Origin: Sporomusa sp.
GTDB lineage: Bacteria; Bacillota_C; Negativicutes; Sporomusales; Sporomusaceae
Assembly (NCBI GenBank): GCA_029256645.1
Contig: JAQSXM010000243.1
Span: 1-6,129 of the forward strand
Reading direction: 5' to 3'
DNA length: 6,129 bases
A model generated the notes under the pieces. It ran no database searches, was not told the origin of the DNA, and saw only the letters and a program-made list of their open reading frames with translations. Each line of letters starts with the position of its first letter. Positions within the stretch are counted from its first letter, which is position 1. Positions 1-6,129 of this stretch are shown one piece after another. The position numbers and the translations under genes are program-made.

Positions 1-12
1 GTGGTTTTGTTA

Positions 13-1373
13 TTAGCAGTAGAAATCCGCCCGTTTGCCATCGCCGCCTGGGCGATTATGCTCCAATACATAGCTGTATTTATTGGCATAATACTGGCGA
101 TGTCTGGCAATGTCTGATAATAGATCAAGAAAAACCTCAATCTCACCAATCGTGTTATAGATGCCGAAACTAATCCGGACTAGCCCTGGCAGCCTTTTAT
201 CATCATGGGTTTGATAGTATTTAATCTCTTCATCACTTAGCCGCAGTAGTTTTTCCACATAAGGATGGGCGCAAAACAAACCGTTACGAACAGCAATGCC
301 TGCTTTCTGGGACAAGATTTCAGCAATCTGGCTATGATGCAGCCCCTCCAGGCTGAAAGATACCAGGCTTACCCGGGCCTCAGTCCCATCCCTGATACTA
401 GGATGGTTAATAACCCGCCAATAGCATAGTCAATCAGTCGCTGTTCATACCTATGAATGTTGTCAAGATTTAGCTTGGACAAAGTCTCTATTGCGGTGAT
501 AAGAGCCAATACACCCATCATATTGGGAGTGCCTGCTTCACACTTGGCAGGTGGGTCATCCCATTCGATAGACTGTTGTGACACCAAACCTACAGCGCCG
601 CCCCCTTGATAAACCGGAATGGCATTATCAAAGGTTGCTTTTGGCCCGATAAGGACCCCAGTGCCAAACGGCGCATACATCTTGTGTCCTGAGAATGCCA
701 GGTAATCAATGTGCTCTGCCGAATCAGGCGGCCGCATGTTAACAGAAATATGCGGCACCCACTGGGCACCATCCACAAAAATCCGGGCTCCGTATTTGTG
801 AGTCAACCGGGCAATCTTATGAATGGGATTGATATAACCGGTAACATTGGAAGCACCGGTAACGGCCACAAGTTTTACCCTACCCTCGTAGGCCTGCAGC
901 TTTGATTCCAAACTTCTTAAAGATAGTCTGCCTGCCTTTGTTAACGCAATATAGTCTACAGTGAATTTATCCCGCCAGGGCATATCATTGGCTAAATGCT
1001 CCATATCAGTTGTTAAAACAACCTGTTCTTTTTCGGCAGCTAAGGCATAAGCTAGCATATTGATTGATTCAGTGGTATTCTTAGTAAAAATTACGACATC
1101 CCGTTTATCGGCATTAACAAACTCTCTAACGACTTCTCGCCCTTGTTCATAAAGGTCAGAGCATACAATTGACTTATACCCCTTACCGCGATGAACAGAC
1201 GCATACCAGGGTGCAAATTGGGTAATTTCTCGTATTACTGCAGAAAGCGGCGGCGTAGTAGCCGCGTTATCAAAGTTAATCCCTGTAACATACTTGCCAT
1301 TTGCTAAAGGTATTTTTACGTCAGTCCCGGCCACTAGTTTCCGGAAACTGCTGCCTGGGTTACGATAAATCAT
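13..1373 (-). pseudogene. Class V aminotransferase, cysteine desulfurase-like, split by a frameshift
   Basis: This is a PLP-dependent fold-type I enzyme of the NifS/SufS type, a family that typically takes sulfur from L-cysteine through a persulfide on a catalytic cysteine. The front frame (1373 down to a TAA at 371-369, 334 residues) shows NFDNAATTP (residues 33-41), the TKNTTESIN region (97-105), the PLP-stacking His126 in MEHLAND, DGAQ (201-204) and the Schiff-base lysine Lys231 in SGHKMY. The back part, in another minus-strand frame open from 429 to 13, carries NGLFCAHP with the catalytic Cys codon at 273-271, then the family's closing block RISFGIYNT. Restoring one base near 401 joins them into about 453 residues, a plausible full length. 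The start ATG at 1373 follows GGGGGTGA (1384-1377) at a 3-nt spacing. Read as it stands, the product lacks about 128 C-terminal residues, including the sulfur-accepting cysteine, so it should not work as a desulfurase. The family call is firm; the exact substrate (cysteine, selenocysteine or other) is not. Confidence 0.5.
369..429 (-). other. Frameshift zone in the desulfurase-like gene
   Basis: Both minus-strand frames are open only here: the front frame stops at 371-369, and the back frame has its nearest upstream stop (TGA) at 432-430. The crossover must therefore lie between. The front frame is family-like up to about LLTI (codons to 402) and then becomes LVSGMGLRPG, which is not. The other frame gives PSIRDGTEARVSLVSF, which fits the usual stretch before the SFxLEG block. 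One missing base near 401 (ATCC where ATCCC would restore the frame) is the simplest repair. Homologues I recall have a few extra residues (of the kind LYG) after PSIR, so a deletion of about 16 bases is an alternative. I see no X-XXY-YYZ slippery heptamer in the front frame. Confidence 0.5.
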
Positions 1374-1465
1374 ATTTCACCCCCGCTTTACAATAATCTA
1401 AGCGAATACGCCGTCGATATAATGTATGCTTATCGCCAAGCCCGGGGAATCGCAGTGCAGGATTT

Positions 1466-1483
1466 TTATCTGCATGTAGATAA
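1466..1483. promoter_or_regulatory. 18-bp near-perfect palindrome, candidate operator
   Basis: TTATCTGCATGTAGATAA pairs with itself at 8 of 9 positions; the only mismatch is 1472/1477. It lies in the divergent intergenic region, 12 bp before a TATAAT box and 37 bp before the chosen start of the SNF2 gene. This is the usual size and place for a dimeric repressor or activator site, and it would cover the -35 area of a promoter using that box. No regulator gene is in the window, and I do not recognise the motif as that of a named regulator. Confidence 0.5.
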
Positions 1484-1485
1484 TT

Positions 1486-1500
1486 TATTATAGTTATAAT
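1486..1500 (+). promoter_or_regulatory. Probable -10 region of the SNF2 helicase gene
   Basis: A consensus TATAAT lies at 1495-1500, and a second candidate, TATTAT, at 1486-1491. Neither has a good -35 hexamer: the 17-bp spacing positions give GCATGT for the first and TTTTTA for the second. If TATAAT is used, transcription would begin near 1507, at the ribosome binding site, giving a very short leader. The poor -35 together with the overlapping palindrome could mean activator dependence, which is inference. Confidence 0.5.
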
Positions 1501-1506
1501 GAAACG

Positions 1507-1514
1507 GGAAGGAG
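1507..1514 (+). promoter_or_regulatory. Ribosome binding site that decides the SNF2 start
   Basis: GGGAAGGAG-type sequence ends at 1514. It lies downstream of the ATG at 1499, so that ATG cannot be the real start. Of the two adjacent ATG codons at 1517 and 1520, the second has 5 nt to the GGAG core and the first only 2 nt, so 1520 is preferred. Confidence 0.5.
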
Positions 1515-1519
1515 CTATG

Positions 1520-4500
1520 ATGTTAACAGAAGAGAAAATTAAAGCAGAAGCAGATTCTCACGCCTCTTATATCCGAGGCTGTCATTATTACCAGAATAAT
1601 TGTATTAAAAATCTGCATTTTTCGCTTGAAGACAATACCTTTGAAGCCCGGGTCCTCGGGCAACATCTTTATATTGTATCTGTAACGTTTTCGCAGCAGC
1701 AGAAAATTAAACATTATGCCTGTGATTGCCCGGCATTTTATAACTATGACGGCGCCTGCAAGCATGTTGTAGCCGTATTGAAAAGGATTCAACACACCTG
1801 GAACCAATATTTCAGCACTCCCGGTCAGATGACCTTAACACGCTCAACCCGGGAATTGCTGGATTTCTTCCAGATTAACGATAACAACACTACGGCAAAT
1901 AAGCCACGTAAAGCAGCACTTGTAAAACTTATTCCTGTCTATAACTTCTACTTGTATAACAATAAAAAGACAAGCTACCTGGAGTTTACAATCGGCACTG
2001 AGCGGATGTATGTCCTAAAAGATATCCCCCAGCTTCTTACAGCCTTAAATTCCAAGCAAGCCATTGTTTTCGGTAAAAATTTTACCTTGAAACCGGGAGA
2101 ATTTGTATTTGACGAGTTGTCAGCTGCATTAGTCAACCTTCTGCAGCATGCTTACGATGAAGAAAAGCAGCGTTCTTCCTGGAACTTCCATTCTTATTCC
2201 GGAATCAATGCGAATTCTGCCTTTGGTGAACCCCGCCGCTTTAAGCTAATTCATTCAAACCTTGTGCGTTTTTTGGAAATAATGTATGCACAGCCGTTTA
2301 CAGTAGTGATTAATGATCAAACAACGCCAGGGGTCAGAGTTCAGAGTAGCCGGCCGCCGGTTGACCTTGCTGTTAAAGCCTTCGAGGATGGCTTACGGCT
2401 GTCGATGAATCTGTCCGGCGATGTATTTTACGGGCTTGATACTGATTTTCGTTATATCTATCATAACAAAACTATTTACCATGTTGATCCTGTGTTCGCC
2501 AGTTATGTAAGACGGTTATTAAACTGTTTTAATGAGAATAGAAAACCTGAACTGCATATTCCTGCGGCCACCGTTTCCGATTTTATGTCAGGTGCACTCC
2601 CGGCTCTGGAATCAATTGCCTCAGTAAAAGTAGAATCCACCGTCTACAATAAATTTCATAAAGAACAACTGGAGAAACGCATATATCTTGATCGATTTGG
2701 CGCTGGAATAAGCGCTAGGATTGAGTTTTGCTACGGCGACTCAATTATAAACCCACTTAGCGACACCGGGCCAGGCGATGTGACAATTGCAGGCAAGTGG
2801 CTCCTCCGTTCGACTGCTCAGGAAAGGGAATTATTAAATATTTTCCAGCGCTACGGTTTTTCCTGGTCAGCAGACCGCCTGGTTCTGGCGGAAGAAGAAG
2901 CAGCTTACAGTTTCTTGCAGCAAGCTTTGCCCGAACTCCACAACAGTGCAGAAATCCTTTATGCCGATGATTTGCACCAGATTAAAATCAAGCCGGCCGG
3001 CAAAATTGCCGCTGGCGTAAGACTTAATACAGAGACCGACATGCTGGAGTTCTCACTTCAGCTTGAAGATATATCCCCTCAGGAATTAATTGCTTTGTTA
3101 GCTGCTTATAAGCTAAAAAAACGCTATCATCGCCTGCCGGACGGTTCTTTTATCACGCTTGATTCCCCGGAATTTCAAACAGCTGCCGGTTTAATTGATG
3201 AATTGAGTCTGGACCCGGCAGATATTGAAAAACAGGTTGTAGAGCTGCCAAAATACCGCGCCCTCTATCTGGACAGTCTGGCACGCGAAACAACTGACTT
3301 TACCGTTGAGCGCAGTAGTGCCTTTAAGCATATGGTACAAGATATCCGTGAACCCCAGGATATTGAATATACAATCCCTCAAGGTATCCAGGGCAAACTC
3401 AGGGACTATCAGAAAACAGGGTACAAATGGCTTAAGTCACTGTCTAATTACGGTTTAGGCGGCATTTTAGCCGATGATATGGGGTTAGGAAAAACCTTAC
3501 AGGTACTTACTTTTATTCTTTCAGAAAAAGAGAATACCCCCGCCCCGTCACTTGTCATCGCCCCGACCTCACTTGTTTATAACTGGCGGGAAGAGGTTCT
3601 GAAGTTTGCACCCAGCCTAAAGGTTAGCGTTATCGCCGGACAACCCTCCGAGCGTTTAGAACAGTTCAAAGATATTGACAACGCCGATATAGTTATCACC
3701 TCGTATGGCCTTATTAAGCGCGATATTGATTTTTATGAGCAAAGAACCTTCAAATACTGTTTTCTTGATGAGGCCCAGCATATTAAAAACCCCAACACCT
3801 TAAGCGCCAAATCAGTAAAGCAAATCAAAGCCAAAAGCTATTTTGCCCTAACCGGTACCCCCATTGAAAACACGCTGACAGAGTTATGGTCAATCTTTGA
3901 TTTTCTTATGCCTGGTTATTTACGTACCCACAAAGCGTTTATTAGTCGTTTCGAAATTCCTATTATCAAAAATAACGATCAGAAAGCGCTCCAGGAGTTA
4001 GGGCGTCAAATTAAACCCTTTATTATGCGGCGTATGAAAAAAGCGGTTCTTAAAGAACTACCGGAAAAAATCGAGAGTAAAATGGTTAACGAAATGACGA
4101 CAGCCCAAACCAGGCTATATGCAGCCTGGCTCTTAAAGGCCAAATCAGAGTTTGAAGCTGAGGTCAGTGCCAACGGGTTTGAAAAGAGTCAAATTAAGAT
4201 CCTGTCACTACTAACCAGACTCAGGCAAATCTGTTGCCATCCCTCATTATTTATTGAAAACTACCAAGGCAGCAGCGGCAAGCTGGAGATGCTCCAGGAA
4301 TTAATCAGAGATGCAACAGACGGTGGTCACCGCATCTTATTGTTTTCACAATTTACCGGCATGTTGGCCTTAATTAGACAGGAACTCGAAACCATGAAAA
4401 TCAGTTATCATTATCTGGATGGAGCAACCAAGGCTGAAACCAGACTCAGTCTTGTCAATTCTTTCAATGCTGGTGAAAAATCAGTTTTTCTTATCTCGCT

Positions 4501-4786
4501 TAAGGCAGGCGGCACAGGGCTTAATCTGACCGGGGCAGATATGGTAATTCACTATGACCCCTGGTGGAACCCGGCTGTCGAAGACCAGGCCACAGACCGC
4601 GCCTACCGGATTGGTCAAAAAAATTCTGTTCAAGTCTATAAACTCATTACCAGGAATACTATTGAAGAAAAAATATATCTACTACAACAGAAAAAGAAAG
4701 AATTGATTGACACCCTGATCAAGCCTGGTGAAAACTTCTTAACCAAGATGAATGAGGCTGAGATTCGGGATCTCTTTACACTGTAG
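1520..4786 (+). CDS. SWIM zinc-finger SNF2-family ATPase/helicase
   Basis: This is a predicted ATP-driven DNA translocase of the Swi2/Snf2 group (helicase superfamily 2), cytoplasmic, 1088 residues from the ATG at 1520. An N-terminal SWIM zinc finger has ligands Cys68, Cys70, Cys80 and His82. The middle (about 100-610) resembles the poorly defined bacterial SNF2-associated region. The ATPase core starts at LRDYQ (627-631). It has the Walker A lysine Lys658 in DDMGLGKT, motif II DEAQ (750-753), motif III TGTP (778-781), motif IV around RILLFSQF (from 938), motif V SLKAGGTG (993-1000) and motif VI QATDR-AYRIGQ with Arg1027 and Arg1030. All catalytic motifs are intact and the reading frame is unbroken. 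The family remodels or translocates on protein-bound DNA, and the bacterial members are mostly uncharacterised. No methylase, nuclease or other defence partner lies beside it, so it looks like a stand-alone housekeeping gene, transcribed away from the desulfurase-like gene and closed by a weak hairpin. Confidence 0.5.
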   Translation: MLTEEKIKAEADSHASYIRGCHYYQNNCIKNLHFSLEDNTFEARVLGQHLYIVSVTFSQQQKIKHYACDCPAFYNYDGACKHVVAVLKRIQHTWNQYFSTPGQMTLTRSTRELLDFFQINDNNTTANKPRKAALVKLIPVYNFYLYNNKKTSYLEFTIGTERMYVLKDIPQLLTALNSKQAIVFGKNFTLKPGEFVFDELSAALVNLLQHAYDEEKQRSSWNFHSYSGINANSAFGEPRRFKLIHSNLVRFLEIMYAQPFTVVINDQTTPGVRVQSSRPPVDLAVKAFEDGLRLSMNLSGDVFYGLDTDFRYIYHNKTIYHVDPVFASYVRRLLNCFNENRKPELHIPAATVSDFMSGALPALESIASVKVESTVYNKFHKEQLEKRIYLDRFGAGISARIEFCYGDSIINPLSDTGPGDVTIAGKWLLRSTAQERELLNIFQRYGFSWSADRLVLAEEEAAYSFLQQALPELHNSAEILYADDLHQIKIKPAGKIAAGVRLNTETDMLEFSLQLEDISPQELIALLAAYKLKKRYHRLPDGSFITLDSPEFQTAAGLIDELSLDPADIEKQVVELPKYRALYLDSLARETTDFTVERSSAFKHMVQDIREPQDIEYTIPQGIQGKLRDYQKTGYKWLKSLSNYGLGGILADDMGLGKTLQVLTFILSEKENTPAPSLVIAPTSLVYNWREEVLKFAPSLKVSVIAGQPSERLEQFKDIDNADIVITSYGLIKRDIDFYEQRTFKYCFLDEAQHIKNPNTLSAKSVKQIKAKSYFALTGTPIENTLTELWSIFDFLMPGYLRTHKAFISRFEIPIIKNNDQKALQELGRQIKPFIMRRMKKAVLKELPEKIESKMVNEMTTAQTRLYAAWLLKAKSEFEAEVSANGFEKSQIKILSLLTRLRQICCHPSLFIENYQGSSGKLEMLQELIRDATDGGHRILLFSQFTGMLALIRQELETMKISYHYLDGATKAETRLSLVNSFNAGEKSVFLISLKAGGTGLNLTGADMVIHYDPWWNPAVEDQATDRAYRIGQKNSVQVYKLITRNTIEEKIYLLQQKKKELIDTLIKPGENFLTKMNEAEIRDLFTL

Positions 4787-4790
4787 GACC

Positions 4791-4814
4791 ATTACCTGGA
4801 TTTGAGGTAATTTT
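4791..4814 (+). terminator. Weak rho-independent terminator after the SNF2 gene
   Basis: ATTACCT (4791-4797) and AGGTAAT (4805-4811) form a perfect 7-bp stem with a 7-nt loop, beginning 5 bp after the stop codon and running into TTTT. The stem is AT-rich and the T run short, so read-through to the next gene is likely. Confidence 0.5.
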
Positions 4815-4835
4815 GCAACACTTGTTGTTTATTTA

Positions 4836-4864
4836 TTGCTATTCGCTCCAATATTGGATAAAAT
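4836..4864 (+). promoter_or_regulatory. Sigma70/sigmaA-type promoter for the phosphoesterase
   Basis: TTGCTA (4836-4841, 4 of 6 to consensus) and TAAAAT (4859-4864, 5 of 6) are separated by exactly 17 bp. Transcription would start near 4871, leaving a leader of about 38 nt that contains the ribosome binding site. With the terminator just upstream, this suggests the phosphoesterase is transcribed separately from the SNF2 gene. Confidence 0.5.
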
Positions 4865-4892
4865 AATTCCAGGCATTGCCACAAATAAACGC

Positions 4893-4899
4893 GAGGAAG
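4893..4899 (+). promoter_or_regulatory. Ribosome binding site fixing the phosphoesterase start
   Basis: GAGGAAG ends 9 nt before the ATG at 4909. A longer in-frame reading from TTG at 4876 would place this site inside the gene and adds 11 residues before the family's usual MKIFAIAD opening, so 4909 is chosen. Confidence 0.5.
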
Positions 4900-4908
4900 C
4901 TGTTGTTT

Positions 4909-5601
4909 ATGAAGATATTTGCCATAGCCGACACCCATTTATCAGGAGAACCTCCGTCTAAGCCAATGAGTATCTTTGGCAGACACTGGGAAGGGCATTG
5001 GGATAAAATTAGAGCAAGCTGGCAGGAACAGGTAGCCGAAGAGGATGTTGTCCTTATTGCAGGCGACATCTCCTGGGCAATGAAACTACCTGATGCCCTG
5101 ATCGATTTGAATGCTATTTCCTGCCTGCCGGGAAGAAAAATCATAGTGCGCGGTAATCATGACTATTGGTGGCAGTCAGTTAAAAAAATGACAACAGCCG
5201 TTGAGGGTAAAATTGAGTTTCTCAATAACAACTTCGCCGGTGTGGGTGAATGGGCTATCTGTGGCAGCCGGGGCTGGACATGCCCGGAGGATCCGCTGTT
5301 TAAAGCTGGAGATCAGCCTATTTTTGACCGTGAACTGCTGCGCGTAGAGGCCTCCCTCATGGCGGCCCGGGATGCCGGCTTCTCCCGTATCCTCCTTATG
5401 CTTCATTTCCCGCCTTTTTATGACCATAATACGGAAAAAGGCTTTGCTGGCCTGATCGCTAAATATAATGTAGAAATCTGCATTTATGGTCATCTGCACA
5501 GCGACTCAATTAAAAATGCGGCTACCGGTATAATTAACGGTGCCGCCTACTATCTGGTATCCTGTGATGCACTGGACTTTAAGGTTAAACAACTTATTTA
5601 A
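4909..5601 (+). CDS. Calcineurin-like metallophosphoesterase
   Basis: This is a 230-residue cytoplasmic two-metal phosphoesterase with no signal peptide or membrane segment. The complete ligand set is visible: Asp8 and His10 in ADTH, Asp53 in GDISW, Asn83 and His84 in GNHD, His166 in MLHFPP, and His195 and His197 in GHLHS. The length, the GDISWAM block, NHDYWW after the third motif and the ending YYLVSCDALDF match, from memory, the conserved bacterial predicted phosphohydrolase group COG1768. The physiological substrate of that group is, as far as I know, not established. A role on nucleotides, phosphoproteins or phosphodiesters cannot be told apart from the sequence. It has its own likely promoter and ends 9 bp from the stop codon of the convergent membrane gene. 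The fold and enzyme class are secure; the biological function is not. Confidence 0.5.
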   Translation: MKIFAIADTHLSGEPPSKPMSIFGRHWEGHWDKIRASWQEQVAEEDVVLIAGDISWAMKLPDALIDLNAISCLPGRKIIVRGNHDYWWQSVKKMTTAVEGKIEFLNNNFAGVGEWAICGSRGWTCPEDPLFKAGDQPIFDRELLRVEASLMAARDAGFSRILLMLHFPPFYDHNTEKGFAGLIAKYNVEICIYGHLHSDSIKNAATGIINGAAYYLVSCDALDFKVKQLI

Positions 5602-5610
5602 GTGACTGCC

Positions 5611-6129
5611 CTAGCTAAAAATGCCCAAAATTAGACCTAACCCCTTTTCTATTAAATCAAAATAAACGAGGACGCCTGCGGCAACCAAGACACCTCCGGC
5701 TGCCTGTTGTATGAGCGGCAGCCATTTATATACACGCTGAACTTTATTAAGGTAGCGGTTAATTAAGATGGCAATGATCAAAAAGGGCAGGCAAAATCCC
5801 ATAGCATAGCTAAACAATAAGAAGGCCCCCTGGCTGACAGTGGCCGTTGCACCGGCATACATAAGCACAGTAGCTAAAATCGGACCAGTGCAGGGTGTCC
5901 AGCCGGCAGTAAATGCCAGCCCCAGTAAGAAGGCGCCGCCGGGACCGGCAAAGGCTCCCTGTAACAGAGGCCGGTATTCCCGGGCAAGGCCGGGAATCTT
6001 CAGAACACCAAGGATCTGTAATCCCATAACAATCATGAAAACTGCCCCTGCTTTTCGAATAACCTCCTGGTATTCGAAAAATAGCTCACCAATATAAGAT
6101 GCGGTTGCGCCCATGGCCACAAATATTAA
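5611..6129 (-). CDS. ccdA: CcdA/DsbD-type thiol-disulfide membrane transporter, N-terminus outside window
   Basis: This partial gene (172 codons plus TAG at 5613-5611) is the C-terminal part of a polytopic membrane protein that passes reducing electrons from cytoplasmic thioredoxin across the membrane, classically for cytochrome c maturation or for reducing extracytoplasmic thiols. The reading frame stays open to the right edge (LIF before VAMGATAS), so the GTG at 6120 and ATG at 6114 are internal. VAMGATAS fits the middle of CcdA, and about 60-70 residues, including the first redox cysteine motif of the SPC type, should lie beyond the edge. Hydrophobic segments lie around AVFMIVMGLQILGVL, FLLGLAFTAGWTPC, FLLFSYAMGFCLPFLIIAIL and GGVLVAAGVLVYF. 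The second redox cysteine is in GWTPCTGP (codon 5892-5890), and another cysteine is in GFCLPF. The pathway is not shown by neighbours, so ccdA is a family-level name and a different DsbD-like role is possible. Confidence 0.5.
   Translation of the reverse strand, partial: LIFVAMGATASYIGELFFEYQEVIRKAGAVFMIVMGLQILGVLKIPGLAREYRPLLQGAFAGPGGAFLLGLAFTAGWTPCTGPILATVLMYAGATATVSQGAFLLFSYAMGFCLPFLIIAILINRYLNKVQRVYKWLPLIQQAAGGVLVAAGVLVYFDLIEKGLGLILGIFS

Noticed and set aside
369..429. Programmed -1 frameshifting to join the two halves of the desulfurase-like gene
   Set aside because: The direction (-1) would fit, but there is no slippery heptamer in the correct phase in the overlap, and shifting late would insert non-family residues. 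Mutation or sequencing error is simpler.
1374..1465. Promoter for the minus-strand desulfurase-like gene
   Set aside because: TATTGT and TAGATT could serve as -10 boxes, but none has a convincing -35 at the right distance, so no call is made.
1499..1519. SNF2 gene starting at the ATG at 1499
   Set aside because: The ribosome binding site lies downstream of this codon and the TATAAT box overlaps it; the ATG at 1520 is correctly spaced.
4816..4827. Second small palindrome CAACACTTGTTG after the terminator
   Set aside because: Only 5 bp of stem with a 2-nt loop and no T run directly after it; this is likely to occur by chance in AT-rich spacer.
1520..5601. Defence island built on the SNF2 ATPase and phosphoesterase
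   Set aside because: No methylase, nuclease, phage or mobile-element gene is present, each gene appears to have its own signals, and both proteins resemble widely distributed chromosomal families.
6112..6120. CcdA-like gene starting at GTG 6120 or ATG 6114
   Set aside because: The frame stays open to the window edge, the preceding residues match the inside of CcdA, and the N-terminal redox cysteine segment would be missing.

Overview
The window reads as ordinary bacterial chromosome with moderate to low GC by eye, strong GGAGG-type ribosome binding sites and Firmicutes-like proteins. A spore-forming or Negativicutes-like clostridial relative is my best guess. That is an impression from protein style, not a taxonomic result. 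I see no tRNA or rRNA genes, insertion sequence, CRISPR array, phage gene or attachment site.

Layout from left to right. (1) Positions 13-1373, minus strand, hold a PLP-dependent class V aminotransferase of the cysteine desulfurase type. A frameshift breaks it in the overlap zone 369-429. The front 334 residues keep the PLP lysine, and the back part, in another frame, keeps the catalytic cysteine. (2) Positions 1374-1516 are a divergent intergenic region with an 18-bp near-perfect palindrome and a TATAAT box just before the next gene. (3) Positions 1520-4786, plus strand, encode a large SWIM zinc-finger SNF2-family ATPase with all main helicase motifs intact. (4) A weak hairpin terminator and then a well-spaced promoter lie at 4791-4864. 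(5) Positions 4909-5601, plus strand, encode a 230-residue calcineurin-like metallophosphoesterase with a complete metal-ligand set. (6) Positions 5611-6129, minus strand, are the C-terminal part of a CcdA/DsbD-type thiol-disulfide membrane transporter whose start lies beyond the right edge. It converges on the phosphoesterase with a 9-bp gap.

The genes do not form one evident pathway. The desulfurase-like gene and the SNF2 gene are transcribed divergently. The phosphoesterase seems to have its own promoter and the membrane gene comes in from the right. I found no convincing sign of a new multi-gene system. The observations most worth checking are the broken desulfurase (real mutation or sequencing error) and the palindrome that may control the SNF2 gene.
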